NCBI GenBank assembly: GCA_001603765.1
Contig: LUZV01000159.1
Span: 1-10,787 of the forward strand
Reading direction: 5' to 3'
Length of the DNA stretch: 10,787 nucleotides
Source of the DNA: Anaerolineales bacterium Chloro_02
GTDB taxonomy: Bacteria; Chloroflexota; Anaerolineae; Anaerolineales; Anaerolineaceae
Position 1 is the first letter of the stretch. Each line of letters begins with the position of its first letter. The notes under the pieces are model-generated. The model was given only the letters and a program-made list of their open reading frames with translations, was not told where the DNA came from and searched no databases. The position numbers were made by a program, and so were the translations under genes. This document shows positions 1 to 6,410 of the stretch, one piece after another.

Positions 1-39
1 GTCTCTTGCTTATGCAGTATCCCGCTGGAACCTAGACCA

Positions 40-64
40 CTCGCTCGGTCGGGAGACCAGCGAG
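40..64. repeat. Second inverted repeat at the operon end
   Basis: CTCGCT (40-45) pairs with AGCGAG (59-64) and GGTC (47-50) pairs with GACC (55-58), leaving one bulged base and a GGGA loop. No U-run follows on either strand. The rest of 1-181 has no gene I can support and no tRNA. A weaker five-base-pair hairpin (161-176) sits directly after the malic enzyme stop. Confidence 0.4.
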
Positions 65-96
65 AACAAAGGGTTTGGAAGTTTTATGACACCACA

Positions 97-120
97 TCGG
101 GAGGAGCTTGCTCCTCCCGA
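97..120. terminator. Stable hairpin downstream of the malic enzyme gene
   Basis: A perfect ten-base-pair G+C-rich stem (97-106 with 111-120) with a four-base loop lies about 60 bases after the malic enzyme stop. It is not followed directly by a T-run on the minus strand (TGTGGTG follows), so it is not a classical intrinsic terminator for this operon. On the plus strand a T-run lies further away (142-147). It may end transcription weakly, block 3' exonucleases, or mark the end of a convergent gene outside the window. Confidence 0.4.
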
Positions 121-181
121 TCCTTTGAAATTCAGTCTAACTTTTTTGCCCAACTTGCGGAAGGGTCTCAGCCCTTTTGCC

Positions 182-1357
182 TTAAATCCTTGCCACGCCA
201 GTCTCGCGCGCGGCGGCGGCAACTGCCGCCGCCACAGCCTTGCCGACACGCGGATCGAACGCGGCAGGGATGATGTAATCTTCATTCAGTTCATCCGCCG
301 AAATCAGCTCCGAAAGCGCGTTAGCCGCCGCGATTTTCATCTCAGCGTTGATGTCGCTGGCGCGCACGTCAAACGCCCCGCGGAAGACGCCCGGGAACGC
401 CAGAACATTATTAATCTGATTGGGGAAGTCGCTCCTGCCGGTGGCAATCACGCGGGCTCCTCCGGATTTTGCATCCTCCGGGAAGATCTCGGGAGTGGGG
501 TTGGCGCAGGCGAAGATAATCGCGTCCTGATTCATGGACCGCACCATTTCCGCGGTCACCAGTCCCGGCGCTGAAACGCCGATGAAAACATCCGCGCCAA
601 TCAGCATCTCTGCCAGCGAGCCCGCTTTTTTCCGCCGATTGGTCAAACGCGCGATAGCTTCTTTTGACGTGGTCATGACTTCTTGCCGACCTTCAAAAAT
701 TGCTCCGCGCCGGTCGCACAGAACAATATTTTGGTAACCATCTGCCAAAAGCAGCTTGGCGACAGCCACCGCCGCGGCTCCAGCCCCGCTGATCACAATT
801 TGGACGTCTTCTTTGCGTTTTCCGACAACTTTCAGAGCGTTGTTAAGCCCAGCCAGGGTAACAATGGCTGTGCCGTGCTGGTCATCATGAAAAATCGGGA
901 TATCGCACTTTTGCTTTAGCTTTTCCTCAATTTCAAAACAGCGCGGGGCGGAAATGTCCTCAAGGTTTACTCCGCCAAAAGATCCGCTGATGAGATAAAT
1001 TGTTTCGACGATCGTATCCACATCCTGGCTTTTGATACAGAGCGGGAAGGCGTCCACATCGCCAAAGGTTTTGAATAACACACATTTGCCTTCCATCACA
1101 GGCATGCCGGCTTCAGGTCCGATATCCCCAAGCCCAAGCACAGCGCTGCCATCAGTAACCACCAGGCACATATTCCAGCGGCGGGTCAGGTCATAGCTTA
1201 GGGCTGTGTCTTTTTGGATTTCAAGGCAGGGCTGCGCCACACCGGGGGTATAGGCAAGCGAAAGATCCTCTTTGGTTTTTACCGGCACAGCCGCAATAAC
1301 CTCAATCTTTCCGCGCCATTCGAAATGTTTTTTCAGGGATTCTTGTGCGTAATTCAT
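182..1357 (-). CDS. NAD-dependent malic enzyme (oxaloacetate-decarboxylating)
   Basis: Cytosolic malic enzyme of 391 residues, the usual length of the compact bacterial form. It converts L-malate plus NAD(P)+ to pyruvate, CO2 and NAD(P)H with a divalent metal. Visible features, in order: LAYTPGVA with Y36, VVTDGSAVLGLGDIGP (66-81), the MEGK segment with the likely catalytic K91, NLEDISAP with metal ligands E133 and D134, FHDDQHGTA with D158/D159 (probable third metal ligand), the Rossmann loop GAGAAA (191-196), D215 after the second strand (which favours NAD over NADP), ANPTPEI (285-291), and GRSDFPNQINN (307-317). All expected catalytic residues are present. The ATG at 1357 overlaps the dehydrogenase stop, and GAGG lies seven bases upstream. 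It is the last gene of the unit. With the dehydrogenase it can supply both oxaloacetate and pyruvate from malate. In the reverse or combined direction it could also balance NADH in fermentation. There is no C-terminal phosphotransacetylase-like domain, unlike the large MaeB proteins. Confidence 0.95.
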   Translation of the reverse strand: MNYAQESLKKHFEWRGKIEVIAAVPVKTKEDLSLAYTPGVAQPCLEIQKDTALSYDLTRRWNMCLVVTDGSAVLGLGDIGPEAGMPVMEGKCVLFKTFGDVDAFPLCIKSQDVDTIVETIYLISGSFGGVNLEDISAPRCFEIEEKLKQKCDIPIFHDDQHGTAIVTLAGLNNALKVVGKRKEDVQIVISGAGAAAVAVAKLLLADGYQNIVLCDRRGAIFEGRQEVMTTSKEAIARLTNRRKKAGSLAEMLIGADVFIGVSAPGLVTAEMVRSMNQDAIIFACANPTPEIFPEDAKSGGARVIATGRSDFPNQINNVLAFPGVFRGAFDVRASDINAEMKIAAANALSELISADELNEDYIIPAAFDPRVGKAVAAAVAAAARETGVARI

Positions 1358-2472
1358 GCTTGTTCCTCAAATGGGAATCGATAATCTAAGCCTAGCGCGT
1401 CTCGCACGGCGAGAATTTCTTTCTGCACCGCTTGTCCGATGGGCACGCCCTTGTCTCTGCGTTCTAACCAAACGAGGTACTCCTTCTCGCCAGCGGTGTA
1501 AATCCGCTCTTCTCCGGGGGCTTTCTTCGACGCGCGCAAGTCCCGCAGGATGTCTCCGGTGATCTTCTTGAATGTTTCCAGCCCCATAAACGCTTCCGGG
1601 TCGATTACGATAAAGAAGTGTCCAAGATGGAAAGGTGTTTTTTCGCCGTGTTCGCCAATCCCGGAGAGTTGATGCAAGAAGCTGCCTGCCTGCAGCGCCG
1701 CCGAGAGAACCTCGACCACAGTGGCATAGCCGTAGCCCTTATAGCCTGCCAGCTCCTCACCGATGCCGCCAAGCGGCGCCAGAGCAGCCTCGCCCGTGGT
1801 AAGGTCGATCAGGATTTGCTTGCTGTCGGTCTTGGGCTTGCCGTCCGAGCCGATCACCATGCCCTCGGGCGTGTCTTTGCCGATGCGGGCGTAGTATTCG
1901 ATTTTGCCGCGCTGCACAATTGAGGTGGCGCAGTCGAGCATGAAGGGGAAGTCCTCATCGGTTGGGAAGCCGACGGTCAGCGGATTGGTGCCGAGCATGT
2001 TTTGCACGCCGAAGGTAGGCGCGATGGAAGGGCGGGCGTTTGTGCCGGTGATCCCAATCATGCCGGCGTTGGTTGCCATGCTCGTCCAATAACCGGCGAT
2101 GCCGTAATGGGTGGAATTGCGTACCGCCACCATACCCATGCCGCAGTTGCGCGCCTTGTCAATTGCCATTTCCATCGCCCGATAGCTCGCGACCATGCCC
2201 ATGCCGTCGTTCGCATCCAGCACGGCGGTGGTGAGCGTCTCGCGGAGGATATCAATCTTGGTGACGGGGTTTTGAATCCCGGCGGTGATACGGTCGATGT
2301 AAATCGGCTTAAACCGATTGCAGCCGTGGCTTTCGATGCCTCTGCGGTCGCTTTCGAGCAGAACGTCAGCGCAGATCGCCGCGTCTTCCCGGGGGACGCC
2401 GTAGCCAACAAACGCGTCGGTGAGAAATGCGTCCATCAGTTCCCATGATACATAAGGTCTGGTTTCTTCCAT
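1354..2472 (-). CDS. Ldh2-family NAD(P)-dependent malate/lactate-type dehydrogenase
   Basis: Cytosolic oxidoreductase of 372 residues in the type-2 malate/L-lactate dehydrogenase family (Ldh2/ComC/YlbC-like), which does not share the fold of classical malate dehydrogenase. Signature segments are RGIESHG (44-50), THYGIAGYW with the likely catalytic histidine H122, the nucleotide-binding LGTNPL (160-165), and LDCATS (179-184). The length is normal for the family (about 340-370). Members oxidise L-malate, L-lactate, L-sulfolactate, ureidoglycolate or related 2-hydroxy acids, or reduce cyclic imino acids, so sequence alone does not fix the substrate. Coupling to malic enzyme makes malate to oxaloacetate the favoured reaction. 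The ATG at 2472 has AAGGAG four bases upstream. The stop overlaps the malic enzyme start (ATGA, four shared bases), so the two enzymes are probably translated in a fixed ratio. The preceding MFS gene is the likely uptake partner. Confidence 0.9.
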   Translation of the reverse strand: MEETRPYVSWELMDAFLTDAFVGYGVPREDAAICADVLLESDRRGIESHGCNRFKPIYIDRITAGIQNPVTKIDILRETLTTAVLDANDGMGMVASYRAMEMAIDKARNCGMGMVAVRNSTHYGIAGYWTSMATNAGMIGITGTNARPSIAPTFGVQNMLGTNPLTVGFPTDEDFPFMLDCATSIVQRGKIEYYARIGKDTPEGMVIGSDGKPKTDSKQILIDLTTGEAALAPLGGIGEELAGYKGYGYATVVEVLSAALQAGSFLHQLSGIGEHGEKTPFHLGHFFIVIDPEAFMGLETFKKITGDILRDLRASKKAPGEERIYTAGEKEYLVWLERRDKGVPIGQAVQKEILAVRDALGLDYRFPFEEQA

Positions 2473-2524
2473 TATTCTCCTTTTGAACTAGATTTTTCTT
2501 GACTTTGCCAAGTTTGGCTTGTTA

Positions 2525-3739
2525 TCACAGCACGGCGCGGCTGGATTGATTGCCGCGGATGCTGAGCATAAACAATAAAAGCATCAAAAAGCTCAACCCT
2601 GCTACTGTCAGCCATATCAGATAGGCTTGCGGAATGGACTCGAGCAACAGCGCGATCAGGGGGATGCCCGCGGCAGAACCAAGGCTGTTCGCGAACTGAA
2701 CCCGCCCAAAATATTTGCTGTAATCTTGCTTTCCGAAGAAATAATTGGTCATCCAAGTGATTGAAACAGTGCCCATTGCAACCCCGATGCCAATTGTCAG
2801 CAGCATCAGCACGAGGAAAGGTAGGGAGCGGATGAAAATCATGAAAAAGCAGCAGAGAGTCATCATCAGCCCGGCAATAAAAGTACCGGTTTTTGTGCCT
2901 GCCCGGTCATAAAGGTTGCCAAGCACAAACTTCCCAATCAGCATCGATCCAGCGTACGCAGAAGTGGCGGCTGAAATTTTGGAAACAGAAAAATGGAGGT
3001 CATTCATATAGATGGGCAGGTTTGCCAAAGTGCCCGCGCCGGTCAGCCCGGAGAGGAACGCCGCCGCCAGAAAAGCCCAGAACCAAATGGGGAACGGTGT
3101 GCGATCTGTTTTTGGTTGTTCCGCTTCGACGCTGGCATTGGGTGCACCCTGGATCTCATCGCATACCAGGTGAGTCACGAGCCACGCGCAAGGCAGCGCG
3201 ACAGTCAGCGTGACCATGCTCAACAAAAAATAACCAGACCGCCATCCGTGGGTATGAATGAGGTTGTTTACGATCGGGTTGAGCAGCATAGGACCCAGCC
3301 CACTGCCAGCTAAAGCCAGGCTGAGGGTGGAGCCGGTGTTGCGCGTAAAATGGCGCGTCATGATGATGGAAACCGGGATGATGGAGATGCTGCTGAACAG
3401 AACCCCGATAACGCCGGCAATAAGGTAAAAATGGAGCAGTGTTCGGGCAGTGCTGAGACCAAAATAACATAAGCTGGTTGCCGCGATTCCCAGGAGCATT
3501 GGCTTTTGAATGGCGTTTTTTGCGTAGAACCCGCCCCAAAACAGCGCCGCTACCATCGAAGTCAGGGCGGTGATTGTGCCAGTCAGGGCGAAGGATGACC
3601 GGCTGACGCCTAAGTGTGCCGATACAACCGGATAGAAAATGCTTGTAACCGAAAGGACGATGCCCATTGTGGAAGCCATGATCAGAACGCAACCGATCAG
3701 GATCGTAAGATCTTTGGCTTTATTGGGCGAAGGTGTCAT
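2525..3739 (-). CDS. MFS permease, monocarboxylate/oxalate-formate type
   Basis: Inner-membrane major facilitator superfamily transporter of 404 residues with two six-helix halves separated by a hydrophilic loop (about residues 193-216). The second half carries the MFS motif A between helices 8 and 9 (G269, K270, D278, R279, G281). The equivalent loop in the first half (about 67-81) has lost the Asp-Arg pair. HGWRSGYF (164-171) resembles the conserved GWR segment of monocarboxylate and oxalate:formate-like carriers. That points to organic-anion:proton symport or exchange. The ATG at 3739 has no clear Shine-Dalgarno sequence, unlike every other gene here, but no better in-frame start precedes the first membrane helix. 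It lies 52 bases before the dehydrogenase gene and probably imports that enzyme's substrate, most simply malate or another 2-hydroxy acid. The superfamily is certain; the substrate is inferred from context only. Confidence 0.88.
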   Translation of the reverse strand: MTPSPNKAKDLTILIGCVLIMASTMGIVLSVTSIFYPVVSAHLGVSRSSFALTGTITALTSMVAALFWGGFYAKNAIQKPMLLGIAATSLCYFGLSTARTLLHFYLIAGVIGVLFSSISIIPVSIIMTRHFTRNTGSTLSLALAGSGLGPMLLNPIVNNLIHTHGWRSGYFLLSMVTLTVALPCAWLVTHLVCDEIQGAPNASVEAEQPKTDRTPFPIWFWAFLAAAFLSGLTGAGTLANLPIYMNDLHFSVSKISAATSAYAGSMLIGKFVLGNLYDRAGTKTGTFIAGLMMTLCCFFMIFIRSLPFLVLMLLTIGIGVAMGTVSITWMTNYFFGKQDYSKYFGRVQFANSLGSAAGIPLIALLLESIPQAYLIWLTVAGLSFLMLLLFMLSIRGNQSSRAVL

Positions 3740-3796
3740 TGCCGTAATTGTAAACGAATAGACGAGATTATGAAGTAATCAGACACGCTTACATGA

Positions 3797-3853
3797 CTGA
3801 TCAGAGACGTTGGTTATGCCCGATCAGCCTGAGAACGTTGAGAAATCGATTTC
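3797..3853. repeat. Short repeated motifs and palindromes before the MFS gene
   Basis: The 129-base spacer between the 177-residue protein gene and the MFS gene holds the palindrome CTGATCAG (3797-3804), a second GATCAG (3822-3827), each followed within a few bases by ACGTTG, and the 12-base palindrome GAAATCGATTTC (3842-3853). Such sites could be operators for the downstream unit. There is no T-run after any of them, so a terminator is not supported. A TACAAT hexamer on the minus strand near 3747-3752 could be a -10 box but would leave almost no leader. Confidence 0.3.
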
Positions 3854-3868
3854 GGAGGTGAAAGCTGG

Positions 3869-4402
3869 CTACTTTGGTTCCAGCGGAAAGAGCAAGTACA
3901 TGGCAGGATTATCGAAAGCCTTAAGCCGCGACTCTGCGTTGTAATACTCCACTTCGTCTATCAACTGTGATTGGCGGAAGTTAGTGCCTGGCAGGTAGAC
4001 TTGATGAAACCCCTGGCGAAGGCGAGCCAGACGGTAGGGCAGATACCAGGCGGGGCGGTTGCGAACTTTTAGCGCGGCGTAAACTCCCTCCTCCAAAACT
4101 ACATGCACAAAGCCGTCCAGTTTCCCCGGGTAATTGGTCTGTCTGCCTAAAAAGTAGCGGATTTGCCCAGCTTCGTTAGGCTGAAAGGTGATAGCAGCAT
4201 ACGCGTCCACACTTTTCTTGCCCTTAATCTGCGAGCCGATTTTGGTGAATTCCCGGGAAAGTTTTACCGCGTCTTGATACAAATTGTCTTTGTTGGTGGT
4301 TATTTCCAAGCCATGAAAATGCAGAGCCGATGTGAGCGTTGCCACTCTCGTCCCAAATGGCAGAAGCGGATCAAAAAAGTATTTGTTTTCCTGGCTTTCC
4401 AT
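3869..4402 (-). CDS. Hypothetical protein, possible GyrI-like ligand-binding fold
   Basis: Soluble protein of 177 residues that I do not recognise with certainty. The arrangement resembles GyrI-like (SOUL-type, AraC-effector-like) small-molecule domains: a strand-like YAAITF segment (68-73), a strand-rich VHVVLEEGVYAALKV stretch (about 99-113), a tryptophan-proline turn (W119, P122), a helix with RLARLRQGF (124-132), an acidic VEYYN segment (151-155) and a closing YLLFPLE strand (169-175). No DNA-binding region, signal peptide or membrane segment is present, so if the fold is right this is a stand-alone sensor, binding or hydrolytic domain. The ATG at 4402 has GGAG five bases upstream and follows the aminopeptidase stop by 14 bases, so the two are surely cotranscribed. 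Its place at the end of the peptidase block suggests it binds or handles the substrate or a product of that pathway. The coding call is firm; the fold call is a guess. Confidence 0.72.
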   Translation of the reverse strand: MESQENKYFFDPLLPFGTRVATLTSALHFHGLEITTNKDNLYQDAVKLSREFTKIGSQIKGKKSVDAYAAITFQPNEAGQIRYFLGRQTNYPGKLDGFVHVVLEEGVYAALKVRNRPAWYLPYRLARLRQGFHQVYLPGTNFRQSQLIDEVEYYNAESRLKAFDNPAMYLLFPLEPK

Positions 4403-4416
4403 GTTTTCTCCGCTGT

Positions 4417-5376
4417 TTATACCATTAACTTGCCATCTCTCATCACCAGATTGCCGTTCGCAGTGATGGTGGGATTAAGCATTACCAAATCGTAATGTCC
4501 TTCGGCATCCAACTTTCCACCCAGGGTCAGGTTGCGCCCGTGCCCGATGTGGCAAGTGGTGAGGGCCGACTCGTCTTCGATGTAGCATCTGCCCAGGCAT
4601 TTTGCGAGCCGGTTTAGCCCAATGCCAAATTCGGATGCCAACAGGGTGTGGTCGTCCCTAAAAGAGGCGATATAAGCTCGAAGACGGTCGCCATCAGGAC
4701 CACTGCCAATTGAGCAAATCTTCCCCTGACGATACTCCACCGCCAGCGGCTGCTGAAGAGGACCGATTTGACCAATCGCGCCGTCGAGCATGAGCAAGCC
4801 TTCAGTTTTATCTTCTTCAATTGGAATAAAAAACTCAAAGCTGGATGATGCCACATCACCGGGTTGTTGACAGTTGCCAGTTAACACACGAGGTGTGCGC
4901 CCATGAAAGCTGAAGCGCAAATCTGTGCCAATAGATGTGGTGACATGGAGATCCTGATGAGAAAGCAAGAGTTCAACAATCTTCTGCCCCTTTTGCTGAG
5001 CCCAGTGAGAATCTTCCCGGATAAAGTCGTAAGATAGTATTGAACGACCGTCGAGCGTGACAGGTGGGAAAGAGAGATAGCGCAGACCATTCTTCGTGGC
5101 ACGGAGCACAAATTCGGTGGTTAGAAGCGAATAATCCGTCACGCCAATGGCGGCATGCGCGCCATCAAACAGCCCTTCGAGCTCTACCCGATGACGGCGC
5201 GGTTTGGTAAAGCGTACCAAAGTGACGTCCGCCTGGGCTCGTTCAGCTTCCTGCCTGAAGGCTTTTGCCTCGGAGGAATATTTTTCATCGTAGATAACCA
5301 ACAATTTTTCTTTTGGCTTCAACGCCAACCATTGATCAACTATGATCCGGGCGCCAGCCAGGATTGAATCATCCAT
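4417..5376 (-). CDS. M29/AmpS-like metallo-aminopeptidase family protein (short form)
   Basis: Predicted cytosolic metalloenzyme of 319 residues related to aminopeptidase T/AmpS (family M29, COG2309), a group that also contains the ring-opening 2,5-dihydroxypyridine dioxygenases. Visible family features are the SEFGIG segment with a likely metal ligand E249, a histidine in CHIGHG (H276), and HYD (H294, D296) just before the NPTIT turn. The first family glutamate, usually in a GEV motif, is not clear: the protein has PGDV (D174) followed by FEFFIPIEE (E181), and either could fill the role. M29 peptidases are usually about 410 residues, so this one is short, closer in size to the dioxygenase-like and uncharacterised branches. 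There is no signal peptide. The ATG at 5376 follows a GAGGAG site. It lies downstream of the hairpin that follows DUF979 and 14 bases ahead of the next gene. I infer that it removes N-terminal residues from imported peptides, but another metal-dependent hydrolytic or oxygenase activity remains possible. Confidence 0.75.
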   Translation of the reverse strand: MDDSILAGARIIVDQWLALKPKEKLLVIYDEKYSSEAKAFRQEAERAQADVTLVRFTKPRRHRVELEGLFDGAHAAIGVTDYSLLTTEFVLRATKNGLRYLSFPPVTLDGRSILSYDFIREDSHWAQQKGQKIVELLLSHQDLHVTTSIGTDLRFSFHGRTPRVLTGNCQQPGDVASSSFEFFIPIEEDKTEGLLMLDGAIGQIGPLQQPLAVEYRQGKICSIGSGPDGDRLRAYIASFRDDHTLLASEFGIGLNRLAKCLGRCYIEDESALTTCHIGHGRNLTLGGKLDAEGHYDLVMLNPTITANGNLVMRDGKLMV

Positions 5377-5387
5377 ACTCTCCTCAG

Positions 5388-5426
5388 ATTAAGAAAATGG
5401 GGGAAGGTTTTAATGTCCTTCCCCCA
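5388..5426 (-). terminator. Intra-operon hairpin with U-run after DUF979
   Basis: On the minus strand a perfect ten-base-pair stem (TGGGGGAAGG at 5426-5417 pairing with CCTTCCCCCA at 5407-5398) encloses a nine-base loop and is followed at once by TTTTCTTAAT. This has the form of an intrinsic terminator. It begins 14 bases after the DUF979 stop and ends just before the ribosome binding site of the aminopeptidase gene. It could end part of the transcripts, giving less downstream expression, or act as a 3' stabilising structure for the upstream message. Confidence 0.7.
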
Positions 5427-5440
5427 GCAAGTTTTCGTGT

Positions 5441-6409
5441 TTACTTGATGATGAACATATAGATGATTTGGAAGAGCAGAACAATCACAGCGGGGAGCCA
5501 CTGTTTTCTGATCACACCAAAACGATCCTTCATTTCAAGTAGAGCCACCGGAACGATATTAAAGTTGGCTGCCATGGGGGTGCAGAGCGTGCCGCAATAG
5601 CCGCAGGTTAGGGCGAGCATGCCAATCGCTGCGGGGTTGCTGATGTACTGCAACACGAAGGGGTAGCCAATGCCAACAGTGATAACAGTAATGGCAGCAA
5701 AAGCGTTGCCCATGATGATCGTGAACAACGGCATGGCAATCGCAAAGACGACTAACCCTACAGCCACATTCCCTTCCGGAATCACCAATCCGACATAATG
5801 CGCAATCACATCCCCAACACCAGCTTTGGTAAAGATGGCACCGAGAGAGGCCAAAAGCATCGGGAGCATGCTAAGCGGACCAATCAAAGTGATCATGCGA
5901 GTGAAGTCATTCATAAATGTGGAAGGTTTGTTGTCCTTATTCATGAACATCAGAATGACAATTGCCAGGAAGACGCCAAAACCGATGCCAACGAGCGCGC
6001 CGAGCTTTGTGAACAACGCGAACGCAAGCGCAGAAAGACCGATCGAAAGCGTTGGGATAAAGATGTAGTAGCCAAAGCGTTCCGACATTTTTTGGCTATA
6101 AGCCGGATCAACACTTTCAGTCTTGCCCGGACCGACCTGCCGCAAAATGGCAGAGAGTGCCATGATCAAAATGAGCACGCCGTTAATCTTGGGGGAGATG
6201 AAGCGTCCAAAAGCCAATACGATACCGAGGGAAAGCCAAAAAACAAAGGTGCCATAACGCTTTGGGTTGGTTTTATCGAGCAGGTTCTTGAAGGCAACAT
6301 ATCCGGTTGCCAAACCCATCACCAAAAAAAGCAACTCTAAGAGCTTCGTTCCGAGAGTAACCTCCGGATTACTGAACCAGGTACTAATTGAAGTAAACCA
6401 TCCAGCCAT
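5441..6409 (-). CDS. DUF979 family membrane protein, putative permease subunit
   Basis: Polytopic membrane protein of 322 residues, recognised as DUF979, the partner family of DUF969. About ten hydrophobic segments are visible (roughly 20-44, 54-71, 76-89, 112-133, 137-156, 172-195, 200-222, 223-245, 262-283, 303-320), with a charged loop at 90-112. Two conserved-looking, glycine- and polar-rich motifs sit inside or beside membrane segments: GNAFAAIT (234-241) and the cysteine-containing CGYCGTLCTPMAANFN (269-284). These resemble the discontinuous substrate-site helices of organic-acid and ion permeases. The ATG at 6407-6409 follows the DUF969 stop by one base, and its GGAGG lies within the end of the DUF969 gene, which implies translational coupling. 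I infer a two-subunit inner-membrane transporter made with DUF969. Its substrate could be a small peptide, 5-oxoproline or an acyl amino acid, as suggested by the flanking peptidases. The family call is firm; the function is not. Confidence 0.87.
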   Translation of the reverse strand: MAGWFTSISTWFSNPEVTLGTKLLELLFLVMGLATGYVAFKNLLDKTNPKRYGTFVFWLSLGIVLAFGRFISPKINGVLILIMALSAILRQVGPGKTESVDPAYSQKMSERFGYYIFIPTLSIGLSALAFALFTKLGALVGIGFGVFLAIVILMFMNKDNKPSTFMNDFTRMITLIGPLSMLPMLLASLGAIFTKAGVGDVIAHYVGLVIPEGNVAVGLVVFAIAMPLFTIIMGNAFAAITVITVGIGYPFVLQYISNPAAIGMLALTCGYCGTLCTPMAANFNIVPVALLEMKDRFGVIRKQWLPAVIVLLFQIIYMFIIK

Positions 6410-6410
6410 G

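Noticed and set aside
1..75. Possible tRNA on the minus strand because of a GGTTCCA segment beside hairpins
   Set aside because: No acceptor stem, D-arm or anticodon arm can be folded around it, and the hairpin at 40-64 does not fit a tRNA cloverleaf.
86..574. Plus-strand reading frame of 162 codons opposite the malic enzyme gene
   Set aside because: It lies antisense to a gene with full catalytic motifs and has low-complexity, arginine-rich content without a family signature.
2002..2448. Plus-strand reading frame of 148 codons opposite the dehydrogenase gene
   Set aside because: It is a mirror frame of the Ldh2-family gene, rich in His, Ala and Arg, with no recognisable domain.
2490..2522. 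Small hairpin between the MFS and dehydrogenase genes as a terminator
   Set aside because: The stem is only four to five pairs with a tiny loop, and purines rather than U residues follow it on the minus strand.
3156..3692. Minus-strand reading frame of 178 codons overlapping the MFS gene
   Set aside because: It is an alternative frame within a clear MFS gene and has a His/Pro/Arg-rich, non-natural composition.
5798..6340. Plus-strand reading frame of 180 codons opposite the DUF979 gene
   Set aside because: The highly charged composition is what the complement of a membrane-protein gene gives; there is no family match.
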